64,000 nt of DNA from Tragulus kanchil (lineage: Eukaryota > Chordata > Mammalia > Artiodactyla > Tragulidae). The notes beneath the pieces were generated by a model, which was not told where the DNA came from, did no database searches, and worked only from the letters and a program-made list of their open reading frames with translations. The position numbers and the translations under genes were made by a program. Position 1 is the first letter of the stretch, and each line of letters begins with the position of its first letter. The stretch covers positions 123,281,123-123,345,122 of the forward strand of contig JAIOJX010000004.1 of NCBI GenBank assembly GCA_022376925.1, given 5' to 3'. Below, piece after piece: positions 12,511 through 24,608 of this stretch.

Positions 12511-12907
12511 GAAAATTTAGGAATTTATTATAGCAATGCCAGAGATCAAGGGCAATGTATTCCAGTAGAGTTGAATATAATCATCATACCAAATCATAAG
12601 GAGAAAAGAAATCTTAAGAGGGCATTGAGTTTCTCCATCATAGTGGCACTCAAGAAGAGTCCATAAGGCTCTTAGTCTTTCCTTTACAGCACCTGCTGCC
12701 AGATTGTCTTCTGTTAGCGTCAACCCGAGTTAGCACTACCCTTTCTCTCTCTTGTTCGCCAGCTGATCTCACATGCTATAAAGGACACCTCCATCCACCC
12801 AGAGAGTGTAATGACAGTCTTCCTTCTTGCACGTACATGGACTCTGCAGCCTTCCCTGCTTATGTGACCTAAAGCCATGTCAAATAAAACACAAACCTGT
12901 GATTTAC

Positions 12908-13026
12908 CTATTTGCTCTACAGAGAAGCACTTATGATCCACAATGCTACCGTTGCTGGTTAGTTTGATGCAGTAGGGGGTCCACACGGAGGTGTATGATG
13001 AATTAAAGTGACAGCTGTTTTCTCCA
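12908..13026 (-). pseudogene. GHR: GHR exon 5, truncated copy
   Basis: The last 119 nt of GHR exon 5 are present with a normal donor (GTAAAT at 12907 downward). The upstream 42 nt of the exon and its acceptor are missing. Homology stops at 13026, inside the codons for SAGEN, where the sequence jumps to a duplicated stretch of intron 5. The loss coincides exactly with a junction of the ~1.1 kb duplications, so it looks like a contig end rather than an evolved deletion. The remaining codons match the intact copies at 14020-14180 and 15145-15305. Confidence 0.85.
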
Positions 13027-13429
13027 TCTGATGAGGCACTGTTCCTCCCTCTGTCTCTTCTAGCGTGAAAACCACACACAAGAACAGCCCATCTGATGAG
13101 GCTCCAAGGAGTTCTCGTAAGCAACAAACAAGCTTTGTGGATAGATGTGAGGCATCAGTGTCAGCTACTTGTACTCCTTCTGTGATTCTATTTAGCTGTT
13201 TATACTATTATAATATAAACACGGATATTCCAATTATGGCTCTTGGTCTTGTTTCATTTCCCCTGGGTCCACATGGTGGGCAGGGATAAGCTTAGATTGT
13301 TCACTTAGTTCACAGAACTGATTATCTCCAGTGTTTGTTTTGAGATCTTATAAACATGTCTTTAAGCTGATTCTGGTTGTTTTGTCCATGTAAAATTCCA
13401 GAATGATTATGCCTTGTGGTAAAGAAAAT

Positions 13430-13622
13430 CTTTGTGAACCCATGGACTGTGTAGCCTGCCAGGATCCTCTGTCCATGGAATTCCCCATGCAAGAATACTG
13501 GAGTGGGTTGCCATTTCCTATTCCAGGGGATCTTCTCGACCCCAAAATTGAACCTATGTCTCTCACATCTCCTACACTGGCAGGCAGTTTCTTTACCACT
13601 AGCATCACTTGGGAAGCCCAAA
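13430..13622 (-). mobile_element. Bov-tA SINE, duplicate copy
   Basis: This is the same element as 12318-12510 inside the second copy of duplication 6. Confidence 0.85.
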
Positions 13623-14019
13623 GAAAATTTAGGAATTTATTATAGCAATGCCAGAGATCAAGGGCAATGTATTCCAGTAGAGTTGAATATAATCATCATA
13701 CCAAATCATAAGGAGAAAAGAAATCTTAAGAGGGCATTGAGTTTCTCCATCATAGTGGCACTCAAGAAGAGTCCATAAGGCTCTTAGTCTTTCCTTTACA
13801 GCACCTGCTGCCAGATTGTCTTCTGTTAGCGTCAACCCGAGTTAGCACTACCCTTTCTCTCTCTTGTTCGCCAGCTGATCTCACATGCTATAAAGGACAC
13901 CTCCATCCACCCAGAGAGTGTAATGACAGTCTTCCTTCTTGCACGTACATGGACTCTGCAGCCTTCCCTGCTTATGTGACCTAAAGCCATGTCAAATAAA
14001 ACACAAACCTGTGATTTAC

Positions 14020-14180
14020 CTATTTGCTCTACAGAGAAGCACTTATGATCCACAATGCTACCGTTGCTGGTTAGTTTGATGCAGTAGGGGGTCCACACGG
14101 AGGTGTATGATGAATTAAAGTGACAGCTGTTTTCTCCAGCAGAGACGTAATCAGGGCATTCTTTCCATTTTTGAATGTCC
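14020..14180 (-). CDS. GHR: Growth hormone receptor exon 5, intact copy
   Basis: The exon is 161 nt on the minus strand: one base completing an Arg codon, 53 codons, then one base (G) opening the Val codon finished by exon 6. The acceptor TTTCAG lies just above 14180 and the donor GTAAAT just below 14020. It encodes the second half of the first fibronectin-III domain, from DIQKWKEC to FSVEQI. It holds the four cysteines (EC, SC, YC, KC) that form two of the three domain-1 disulfides, and the Trp of SVWTPYC, equivalent to the human hormone-binding hot-spot Trp104. Human exon 5 is 12 nt longer (173 nt); the shorter form fits what I remember of cattle. Residues differing from remembered cattle GHR are K in QKW, H in CHF, S in NGS and Q in VEQI. 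Confidence 0.93.
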
Positions 14181-15144
14181 CTGAAATGGAGGATAAAAAG
14201 GATGAATTGTTCCCCCAAATCATGCAGTCGTGCAAATCAAAGTACAAGGTGCTTTAAGAGTCAGCTTCAATAAATCAGGACACAAATATTTTATGAGCGA
14301 GAATCTTAGTGGTACACTTCCCAAGGAACAACTCATCTGTGGACTGATGATCAGTGTCTGCAGACCGAGAGGCGGCTTCTTGGTACTCTAGCCTATAGGA
14401 GAGGCATCCTTCATTCACTGCCTATAAGGTGTCAGCTCCTCATATAAGTGATTCACTGGTAGGTACCTTCCCCATTCTACAGATGAGGGCTCTCAGAAGT
14501 TTAAAAACGTTCCTTTATTAAAATGCCACAGAATCAACCCCAAACTATAGAGATTCCCAGAGAACAGTAGTCTTTAAACCTGTATATTTCCACAACTCAT
14601 GGCCCAAAAAACTGAGGCAGCACATTGATGGTGTTCTCCAGACCGAGCGACATTGAGATGTGGGTAGCCCTGAAGTGCAAAACCGTCTACCACCATATTC
14701 TGAACCACTGCATCCTGCGTCCATCTCCCCAAAGCTGTCCTGTGCTTGGTGGTGGAGGGGGCAGTTTTCCTGACGTCTAGAACTCCTTCCCATACTCCTG
14801 ACTTTTTTCTTAATTACATGAAGAACCATTTCAAATGTCCTGGACATCTAGGTAACCTTTAAGAAACATGAGAATCCTAGCCTTTCCTCTGCTATTCATA
14901 AAAGAAACAAAAGAAATCCAAAACCTAGAAATTAAAAAAAAACTTCTCCAAATTAAGAAAGCATTGTTCTTCTCTGTTTTGTCAACAGGAATGGCCATTT
15001 GAAAATTTTTTTTGATAAAGGACACCTCCATCCACCCAGAGAGTGTAATGACAGTCTTCCTTCTTGCACGTACATGGACTCTGCAGCCTTCCCTGCTTAT
15101 GTGACCTAAAGCCATGTCAAATAAAACACAAACCTGTGATTTAC

Positions 15145-15305
15145 CTATTTGCTCTACAGAGAAGCACTTATGATCCACAATGCTACCGTTGCTGGTTAGT
15201 TTGATGCAGTAGGGGGTCCACACGGAGGTGTATGATGAATTAAAGTGACAGCTGTTTTCTCCAGCAGAGACGTAATCAGGGCATTCTTTCCATTTTTGAA
15301 TGTCC
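15145..15305 (-). CDS. GHR: Growth hormone receptor exon 5, second intact copy
   Basis: This is a second complete 161-nt copy with identical coding sequence, acceptor and donor, lying 1,125 bases from the copy at 14020-14180 within a duplicated block. A 161-nt exon is not a multiple of three, so including both copies would shift the frame. The copies agree at every codon that differs from cattle as I remember it. That argues those substitutions belong to this species rather than being read errors, unless the copies share reads. Confidence 0.9.
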
Positions 15306-16204
15306 CTGAAATGGAGGATAAAAAGGATGAATTGTTCCCCCAAATCATGCAGTCGTGCAAATCAAAGTACAAGGTGCTTTAAGAGTCAGCTTCAATAAAT
15401 CAGGACACAAATATTTTATGAGCGAGAATCTTAGTGGTACACTTCCCAAGGAACAACTCATCTGTGGACTGATGATCAGTGTCTGCAGACCGAGAGGCGG
15501 CTTCTTGGTACTCTAGCCTATAGGAGAGGCATCCTTCATTCACTGCCTATAAGGTGTCAGCTCCTCATATAAGTGATTCACTGGTAGGTACCTTCCCCAT
15601 TCTACAGATGAGGGCTCTCAGAAGTTTAAAAACGTTCCTTTATTAAAATGCCACAGAATCAACCCCAAACTATAGAGATTCCCAGAGAACAGTAGTCTTT
15701 AAACCTGTATATTTCCACAACTCATGGCCCAAAAAACTGAGGCAGCACATTGATGGTGTTCTCCAGACCGAGCGACATTGAGATGTGGGTAGCCCTGAAG
15801 TGCAAAACCGTCTACCACCATATTCTGAACCACTGCATCCTGCTCCATCTCCCCAAAGCTGTCCTGTGCTTGGTGGTGGAGGGGGCAGTTTTCCTGACGT
15901 CTAGAACTCCTTCCCATACTCCTGACTTTTTTCTTAATTACATGAAGAACCATTTCAAATGTCCTGGACATCTAGGTAACCTTTAAGAAACATGAGAATC
16001 CTAGCCTTTCCTCTGCTATTCATAAAAGAAACAAAAGAAATCCAAAACCTAGAAATTAAAAAAAAACTTCTCCAAATTAAGAAAGCATTGTTCTTCTCTG
16101 TTTTGTCAACAGGAATGGCCATTTAAATATCATATCAGAAAAAGACCAACAAAAATGGGGCTGAATTGAATCAATGTGTGTTTGCCTGCCAGTTGCTTTA
16201 TTTA

Positions 16205-16512
16205 TGTATTTATTTTGGGGGGGCTGGGGGTTGAGGAGGGAGAGGGGTGGGCAGGCCACTTCTATTGGTCTTTCATTTATCTATTTTCATCCATCTTTGT
16301 TCTTTGGCCCGTGTGGGCCTCCCATCGCAGTGGCCTCTGTTGTCGCAGAGCACAGGCTCTGGGCGCACACGCTCCAGAGCTCTGACTCTGTAGTTGGACA
16401 CATCGGTCCAGCCGCTCCGTGGCACGTGGGATCCTCCCAGGCCAGGGATCGACCAGCGCCCCTTGCACTGCAAGGCGGTGTCCTTACCCACTGGACCACC
16501 AGGAAAGTCCCT
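16205..16512 (-). mobile_element. CHR-type tRNA-derived SINE, reverse orientation
   Basis: On the minus strand the head reads gggactttcctggtggtcca, followed by a tRNA-like box and a body with catcctcccatcgc-type landmarks, and ends in an A-rich tail (plus-strand T-rich side near 16205-16290). Such elements are typical of cetaceans, hippos and ruminants. The head half (16424-16512) recurs at 17585-17672 because duplication 8 starts inside it. Confidence 0.65.
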
Positions 16513-18735
16513 GCCAGTTGCTTTTTTAGTTGCTTTACAAGGAATAAGTTAATCTTTTTTTGTATCTTGGATCAGATAAGTCATGGAGGAAAGATGGACA
16601 CATGGAGAACACTAAAGGAATTAGAAAAGCTCTGTATCTAAATTCCACTGTATTATTCACCTCCACTCCATTGTACAGAAAGCATCATTTACCTAGATGA
16701 CTTAAAAGAACAGCAGGATGTATGTTGAGTGGAAAAGAGATGCCAGGAAGTTCACTGTGGGAGGATGTGTCAGAGTTTGGGGAAATGATTTACCGTGATC
16801 GGCTGCCAAGGGGACCTGAACAAAAATGCAGAGCAATCAAAAGATGGCTCAGACTCAAGTCCCTCCCAGCAGGAACCAAGCAAACATGTGAGAGAATGTG
16901 ACACAGTTGTCCTCCAGCTTCCCATCTGCCTGCCTGCCTGAGTAAATTCAGCAAGCTGTCTTTGGGCGCCTCCTATGCAAGCACTATGGAAGCATCACAT
17001 CTGGCACTAGCACCATGTGTCCATAGGGATTCATAAGATTTGATTCCTGCTTTCAAGCTAGAAGATGACTTAGAAATTACCCTCTGAGTATTTAGTCTCT
17101 TTATTCAATACATGGGTATTTCAAAACATTGATCATATATAAACTATTGTGCTGGATATTACGAGGGGTCCATGAGTGTCTTAAGATTACTTCAACCTCA
17201 GGGGAATGACTGAGAAACTGTATTACAAAGCAGGGTGGGAAGGTGTTCACATGCGGGTTCACTGGCATTAGAAGAGGGAATGATTGCTTTGACTGTTCAT
17301 GGAAGGCTTCAAGGTGGACATGGTGGTTTTTTAGCAGTCTTGAAGACAGGTAAAAGTTTAAAAGATAGCAATAGGGAAATGAAGGGAGGAACAGAAGGCA
17401 ATGGAATCGTCGAGAGAAACTTTCTTATATTAGAATTGCTGCTTAGGTGGGGTGGTTTGTTACTTAGTCTTCACTGGGCTATCTGCTGAGAAGGGGGAGG
17501 TTATAGGTCAAGGAGACATAAAGCAGGTAATGTGTGGCTGAGGCACAAAGGGAAGGAATGACCTTGAGTCTTTGGGCACTGCCAACGTGGGATCCTCCCA
17601 GGCCAGGGATCGGCCAGCGCCCCTTGCACTGCAAGGCGGTGTCCTTACCCACTGGACCACCAGGAAAGTCCCTGCCAGTTGCTTTTTTAGTTGCTTTACA
17701 AGGAATAAGTTAATCTTTTTGTATCTTGGATCAGATAAGTCATGGAGGAAAGATGGACACATGGAGAACACTAAAGGAATTAGAAAAGCTCTGTATCTAA
17801 ATTCCACTGTATTATTCACCTCCACTCCATTGTACAGAAAGCATCATTTACCTAGATGACTTAAAAGAACAGCAGGATGTATGTTGAGTGGAAAAGAGAT
17901 GCCAGGAAGTTCACTGTGGGAGGATGTGTCAGAGTTTGGGGAAATGATTTACCGTGATCGGCTGCCAAGGGGACCTGAACAAAAATGCAGAGCAATCAAA
18001 AGATGGCTCAGACTCAAGTCCCTCCCAGCAGGAACCAAGCAAACATGTGAGAGAATGTGACACAGTTGTCCTCCAGCTTCCCATCTGCCTGCCTGCCTGA
18101 GTAAATTCAGCAAGCTGTCTTTGGGCGCCTCCTATGCAAGCACTATGGAAGCATCACATCTGGCACTAGCACCATGTGTCCATAGGGATTCATAAGATTT
18201 GATTCCTGCTTTCAAGCTAGAAGATGACTTAGAAATTACCCTCTGAGTATTTAGTCTCTTTATTCAATACATGGGTATTTCAAAACATTGATCATATATA
18301 AACTATTGTGCTGGATATTACGAGGGGTCCATGAGTGTCTTAAGATTACTTCAACCTCAGGGGAATGACTGAGAAACTGTATTACAAAGCAGGGTGGGAA
18401 GGTGTTCACATGCGGGTTCACTGGCATTAGAAGAGGGAATGATTGCTTTGACTGTTCATGGAAGGCTTCAAGGTGGACATGGTGGTTTTTTAGCAGTCTT
18501 GAAGACAGGTAAAAGTTTAAAAGATAGCAATAGGGAAATGAAGGGAGGAACAGAAGGCAATGGAATCGTCGAGAGAAACTTTCTTATATTAGAATTGCTG
18601 CTTAGGTGGGGTGGTTTGTTACTTAGTCTTCACTGGGCTATCTGCTGAGAAGGGGGAGGTTATAGGTCAAGGAGACATAAAGCAGGTAATGTGTGGCTGA
18701 GGCACAAAGGGGAAGGAATGACCTTGAGTCTTTGA
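16424..18735 (+). repeat. Duplication 8, period ~1,161 bp
   Basis: Bases 16424-17574 repeat at 17585-18735. Differences are a/g in the CHR SINE part (gatcgacc versus gatcggcc), two bases in a T run and one base in a G run. Copy 2 starts inside the SINE, cutting it. Confidence 0.92.
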
Positions 18736-20733
18736 GGTGCTGACCAGCCAGGCTGTGGAGGTCGGCAAGCATTGCTGTAGGGGGTGAGTGATGGGCAGCA
18801 GTGGACAAAAAGGACCTCGCAGGCTGCAGGAAGGCAGGGAATGAAGGAAGGGATGAGGAGCTGGGAGAAGACACACGTTTCTGTCTTTACAGCTGTTTCC
18901 CAAGCTGGTCTGTTTTTCACTATGGGGACACTTATGTAATATCAAGGGGTCCTTGAGACAGCTGCTCATCAGCTGTTGGAAAGAACTTGGGATTAACATG
19001 GACAGTATACTGTTGCTTAATTGCTGGTTGAGACTCTTAAAAGTTGCATACCCTTGGATGAGAGGGAGATTCATCTCCAACAGGAAAATTAAGTGGATAG
19101 AGGTTAGAAGAAAGGATAAATTGTGTGTGTGTGTGTGAAAAGAGATTTAAGAAATATGAATCAGTGGGTCATTGAATCAGAGTATAGATTATCTTGAGTT
19201 TCAAACTAAATAAGCATGTAGTAAAGAGAATGGTTTTCACATGATTGCCCAGGGAGTGAGGTTTTTATATATTAAGGAGTCACGTTTCATATACTAGTCA
19301 AATGTATTTAGCAGATTGACAGTATTGAAGTTAGTATGAAAATGTGCTAAAAATGTAGGCCAGTGTTTAGCAGGTTTGAATGGGTACTAGGAGGTGAGCT
19401 CTGTGTATGGCACACAGTTTCTCAGCTCTGGTCTGCCAGCCCTCTGGTCCCCTATGGAAAACCCTGTTTAGATGCCTCCCAACCCATGAACTCCACAGAA
19501 CAAAGCATGTCTCTTAAGCACGATGCATTAGGAAGAGCTACTTCAAAACACAACTCCCAACCCCCTCCCCCTCACTACTGAAGTTGAATTTTGTTTTAAA
19601 TACATATTTAAAACTTATTTTTAAACTATTAAATTTACGAACAATGCCCAGACCCCGCCCCAAATACGAGAGAAACTTTCTTATATTAGAATTGCTGCTT
19701 AGGTGGGGTGGTTTGTTACTTAGTCTTCACTGGGCTATCTGCTGAGAAGGGGGAGGTTATAGGTCAAGGAGACATAAAGCAGGTAATGTGTGGCTGAGGC
19801 ACAAAGGGGAAGGAATGACCTTGAGTCTTTGAGGTGCTGACCAGCCAGGCTGTGGAGGTCGGCAAGCATTGCTGTAGGGGGTGAGTGATGGGCAGCAGTG
19901 GACAAAAAGGACCTCGCAGGCTGCAGGAAGGCAGGGAATGAAGGAAGGGATGAGGAGCTGGGAGAAGACACACGTTTCTGTCTTTACAGCTGTTTCCCAA
20001 GCTGGTCTGTTTTTCACTATGGGGACACTTATGTAATATCAAGGGGTCCTTGAGACAGCTGCTCATCAGCTGTTGGAAAGAACTTGGGATTAACATGGAC
20101 AGTATACTGTTGCTTAATTGCTGGTTGAGACTCTTAAAAGTTGCATACCCTTGGATGAGAGGGAGATTCATCTCCAACAGGAAAATTAAGTGGATAGAGG
20201 TTAGAAGAAAGGATAAATTGTGTGTGTGTGTGTGAAAAGAGATTTAAGAAATATGAATCAGTGGGTCATTGAATCAGAGTATAGATTATCTTGAGTTTCA
20301 AACTAAATAAGCATGTAGTAAAGAGAATGGTTTTCACATGATTGCCCAGGGAGTGAGGTTTTTATATATTAAGGAGTCACGTTTCATATACTAGTCAAAT
20401 GTATTTAGCAGATTGACAGTATTGAAGTTAGTATGAAAATGTGCTAAAAATGTAGGCCAGTGTTTAGCAGGTTTGAATGGGTACTAGGAGGTGAGCTCTG
20501 TGTATGGCACACAGTTTCTCAGCTCTGGTCTGCCAGCCCTCTGGTCCCCTATGGAAAACCCTGTTTAGATGCCTCCCAACCCATGAACTCCACAGAACAA
20601 AGCATGTCTCTTAAGCACGATGCATTAGGAAGAGCTACTTCAAAACACAACTCCCAACCCCCTCCCCCTCACTACTGAAGTTGAATTTTGTTTTAAATAC
20701 ATATTTAAAACTTATTTTTAAACTATTAAATTT
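18570..20733 (+). repeat. Duplication 9, period ~1,097 bp
   Basis: Bases 18570-19636 repeat at 19667-20733. A 30-base C-rich spacer (19637-19666) separates them. Both copies carry a short TG repeat (near 19123 and 20220). Confidence 0.93.
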
Positions 20734-20983
20734 AGACAGAAGCCAAATAGACACACAAAACAAGACGATCTATTGCCTGCCTTAATCGGGCTGAATTTTT
20801 CTACAGATGACCAAAGCCCGTTTCTGGAAGTTACTCATGCCTTCTTACAGTCCAAGACTTAAGTGCTTTAGGTTTGTTCCCAGACTGGCTTGTGAAATCA
20901 GGCTGAGAACTCTAGAAAGAACTATCATAAAAATCAGAAGAGAAGAAAACATGCTTTCCACATAAAGGTACCCAACTGGAAGA

Positions 20984-21009
20984 CCAAAAAAAAAAAAAAA
21001 AAAAAAAAA
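20984..21009 (+). repeat. Poly-A tract
   Basis: An uninterrupted run of about 25 A residues in intron 4. No retroposon body is recognisable just before it. Confidence 0.85.
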
Positions 21010-21848
21010 TCCCAAACCACCATTTATATTCTAAGGGGAACTGTTTTCATGACATTCAGATCATGTGTTTTAGGCTTTAATATTTAACTTTTTTTTTTGT
21101 TAGAATAAAGAAGGTAACAGTGCTTATTTTCCTACAACCTTGTCTGGCAAATAACCAATCTTTTCAAAAGCCAGGGTAATTTGTTGAGGGGAGAGGTTTG
21201 TAGGGGTGGGGGATATACGCTTTTGGGACTGAGTCTTCACATGCCCACTTCTTTGAAAATGAGGCACCAGGAGGCAGGAGACGAGAGGAGGGCAGGCTGA
21301 CAGGCCTCCCAGAGCCCCCTCCGCTCCCCCTTTGCATGTGATTTGCATTCCTGCTGAGTCCTGGCCCAGCTCTGAGGCTGAACCTGGTCCCTGTCACAGG
21401 GAGACACAGACTGTTCTGAACCGGCTGCCTCGTCCGCCAGCTCACCTGGCTGGAAGCAGAGTCAGCCAAGTGTGCAGCCACCTCTGGGCCCATCCTGTTG
21501 ACAGCCTGACATGCCTAGATTCCCTGAGCTTTTGCTACTTTCCTCCCCACCTCCACTGCTCTGGTTCTGGATGATATCGGGTCACAGTTTCATTTGTGCG
21601 CCAGGGACAGGCAGTCATGGTTCTGTAGTTCCAGGAGGTGCCTGGGAACTGCCTTCCAAGAAACAGTGACAAGAGTCAGAAACGCATCTGTATCTTCCTC
21701 TTTGTGTAAGCAAGTAAGACAAAGTCCTACACATTAGTACTCTATTTGGTGCGGTCCTGGTACTGCATACTCCTGATAATCCTAATCCCTTCAGATCTAC
21801 CCTTTCCAGAGAAACAGGGCTGGCCGCTCATGCTGTTGGGGCTGAAAC

Positions 21849-23993
21849 ATTCAAAATAGTGACATGCTTCTAGAGAAAGCACAAAAACTGATTTTGCCAG
21901 TTTGGCTACCCTAATTATGAGGTTGTCCTTAGGTAGTTTGAGGCTGTGACAATTTCTTCTCTTGGGCAATACTCCTAGGGCAATAATTGATGAAAACATC
22001 CTTCTGAATGTATGCGTGACTTTCTCCCTACCTGGTCACCCTTTCAGTGGCATGCGGTTAGCACATAGCCGGGCTTGGATTAGAGATGCTGGAAGGCCTG
22101 TGCTGTGCGGAAAAAGCCCAGAGGCAAAGGTATGTGGCCCCTCTATTTGCAAAGGCTGTATCCTTTTGGATTTATCTTTTTGCTCAGGTTCCAATTTGGT
22201 GAGTATTAGTGATTTTCATAAAGTGGGCCCAAGTCATCTTTGTTATTGTATCAGTTAATTGTGCCTATACAAATAACTTAGTTTTGATTGGGCTGGCTTT
22301 CTAAGGTGCTGGAGCAAAAATATGAACACTGAACCTACTAAGTCTCTCTTCATTTAACAATTCAATAGGTATTCAAAAGTATTATCAGACATTTTAACTT
22401 CCTGTGCAAATGGATGTGTACAAATCAGCTTTGTCTACCAGCCCCTGCCTCTCTGCAGTATCAGCCTTGCTGGGAAAATGTACCCAAGCATCTCCTCTTT
22501 GTGTCCCCTCTGGAGTATACCAGGTCTGGAGACCTCTCACACACCTAAAGGTGAGTAAGGCCACTCCTGGTTAATTAAAAGTATTTATTTCTAAATTAAG
22601 CTCCCAGTTCTGCATTAAAAATGGTCTTATAGCATATCAATAATCATAAGCAGTAAAAAAAGGAAAAACCTCACTTTGTAGGCCAGGAACTGGAATTCTG
22701 TAGTATAGTTTTAAATTACTCTCACACTACCAGTAATAAGAATAGCAACTACCATTTATTCAGTACTTACTATGCTTGTCACCAAGCACTGTTAAGTGTT
22801 TTCCATATGTTAGTTAATAGAATCCTGCCAGGAAGCCATGGGGCACAGTCTGTTTCCTCCAGATACTCACATGGCCTCTTTTGCCTCATTTATGTCAGAG
22901 TAGTTACACATTCTCTTGGGCAATACTCCTAGGGAAAAATTTTTAAATTCAAAATAGTGACATGCTTCTAGAGAAAGCACAAAAACTGATTTTGCCAGTT
23001 TGGCTACCCTAATTATGAGGTTGTCCTTAGGTAGTTTGAGGCTGTGACAATTTCTTCTCTTGGGCAATACTCCTAGGGCAATAATTGATGAAAACATCCT
23101 TCTGAATGTATGCGTGACTTTCTCCCTACCTGGTCACCCTTTCAGTGGCATGCGGTTAGCACATAGCCGGGCTTGGATTAGAGATGCTGGAAGGCCTGTG
23201 CTGTGCGGAAAAAGCCCAGAGGCAAAGGTATGTGGCCCCTCTATTTGCAAAGGCTGTATCCTTTTGGATTTATCTTTTTGCTCAGGTTCCAATTTGGTGA
23301 GTATTAGTGATTTTCATAAAGTGGGCCCAAGTCATCTTTGTTATTGTATCAGTTAATTGTGCCTATACAAATAACTTAGTTTTGATTGGGCTGGCTTTCT
23401 AAGGTGCTGGAGCAAAAATATGAACACTGAACCTACTAAGTCTCTCTTCATTTAACAATTCAATAGGTATTCAAAAGTATTATCAGACATTTTAACTTCC
23501 TGTGCAAATGGATGTGTACAAATCAGCTTTGTCTACCAGCCCCTGCCTCTCTGCAGTATCAGCCTTGCTGGGAAAATGTACCCAAGCATCTCCTCTTTGT
23601 GTCCCCTCTGGAGTATACCAGGTCTGGAGACCTCTCACACACCTAAAGGTGAGTAAGGCCACTCCTGGTTAATTAAAAGTATTTATTTCTAAATTAAGCT
23701 CCCAGTTCTGCATTAAAAATGGTCTTATAGCATATCAATAATCATAAGCAGTAAAAAAAGGAAAAACCTCACTTTGTAGGCCAGGAACTGGAATTCTGTA
23801 GTATAGTTTTAAATTACTCTCACACTACCAGTAATAAGAATAGCAACTACCATTTATTCAGTACTTACTATGCTTGTCACCAAGCACTGTTAAGTGTTTT
23901 CCATATGTTAGTTAATAGAATCCTGCCAGGAAGCCATGGGGCACAGTCTGTTTCCTCCAGATACTCACATGGCCTCTTTTGCCTCATTTATGT
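21849..23993 (+). repeat. Duplication 10, period ~1,098 bp
   Basis: Bases 21849-22895 repeat at 22947-23993. The ~51-base spacer contains a 24-base exact copy (22911-22934) of sequence that lies inside the unit at 21957-21980. Confidence 0.92.
22742..22832 (+). mobile_element. MIR-like SINE 3' fragment
   Basis: The landmarks catttattcagtacttactatg, ccaagcactgttaagtg and ttagttaatagaatcctgcc match a MIR 3' region. Further copies at about 23840-23930 and 24971-25062 come from duplications 10 and 11. Confidence 0.6.
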
Positions 23994-24057
23994 CTCTGCT
24001 ATCAGGTACCACTAGGAAGGACCTCCTACAGCCTCCTCCTTTAAGATTCCACTGCTC

Positions 24058-24292
24058 AACATGCACACACTCATGCATGCTCACTTTCACATGTTTACTC
24101 ACTCATATGCTCGGGTACATCTGCACATACATTCATGCACATCCATACACACACTTGCACACAGATTCATACATGTACACTCACCTGTTTGCCCACATTC
24201 ATACATATTCACCCCTCTACCCACTTACTCACACACGTGCTCACTCTCAGATACTCTCAAGCACATGCAGATCTGTTCACAGTGCTAAAGAC
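24058..24292 (+). repeat. CA-rich low-complexity stretch
   Basis: An irregular run built from cacac, tcatgcac and actcac motifs keeps several open frames by composition alone. It recurs at about 25189-25423 in duplication 11. The long His/Thr-rich open frames here are not evidence of a gene. Confidence 0.75.
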
Positions 24293-24608
24293 TGAGCGAC
24301 TGAACAACACTCTTCCTGGCTTCTCTCAATAACCCATATTATCAGCTGAAATATTTCTGTCATTCCCCACTGGAAGTACTGTTCATGAGACCGGGGGCTT
24401 TATCTTTTGGTCGTCACTACCTTATCTGCAGCACCTAAAATAGAACCCCAAATATATAGTAAGGGCTCAGCTAATATATTTGAATGAATAAATGGGTGAA
24501 TGCATTTAGATCATCAAAATAGATCATTTCCATTCTCTCACTGCATGAAACTCAAGGCATTTTCATCAGAAAATTCATGGAGAGAAAAGTCAGGCATGAA
24601 GGCTGTAC

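Larger units (their letters stand above)
6687..12907 (-). other. GHR: GHR intron 5, non-coding
   Basis: This sits between exon 6 and the first exon 5 copy. The stretch 6842-7487 is single-copy AT-rich intron with nothing recognisable. The rest is L2-like and MIR-like ancient repeat plus duplicated blocks, with one Bov-tA at 12318-12510. If each ~1.1 kb duplication is collapsed, the distance from exon 6 to exon 5 falls from about 7.3 kb (to the intact copy at 14020) to roughly 4 kb. Confidence 0.7.
11924..14138 (+). repeat. Duplication 6, period ~1,112 bp, cuts GHR exon 5
   Basis: Bases 11924-13026 repeat at 13036-14138. Copy 1 stops inside exon 5. The nine-base spacer matches part of a nearby tctgatgag motif. 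The first ~360 bases also belong to duplication 5 and occur three times. Confidence 0.92.
13890..16124 (+). repeat. Duplication 7, period ~1,125 bp, contains GHR exon 5
   Basis: Bases 13890-15001 repeat at 15015-16124, with a one-base difference (catcctgcg versus catcctgc, near 14729 and 15843). The spacer is a short T-rich stretch. Confidence 0.93.
15306..24608 (-). other. GHR: GHR intron 4, non-coding
   Basis: The interval holds three ~1.1 kb duplications, a reverse-oriented CHR-type SINE, short TG and A-rich tracts, MIR copies and a CA-rich low-complexity stretch. The segment 20734-21848 is single-copy. It contains an A tract at 20984-21009 and a moderately GC-rich part (about 21230-21560) with no recognisable repeat or gene. 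Collapsing the duplications reduces the exon 5 to exon 4 distance from about 9.3 kb to about 5.9 kb. Confidence 0.7.

Noticed and set aside
18667..19080. 137-codon minus-strand open frame, repeated at 19764-20177
   Set aside because: No similarity to a known protein is apparent, and the repetition only reflects duplication 9, so conservation of the frame means nothing.
24058..24295. Long overlapping open frames rich in His, Thr and Tyr
   Set aside because: They come from a CA-rich low-complexity stretch that is open in several frames at once and sits within GHR intron 4; no domain or start context.
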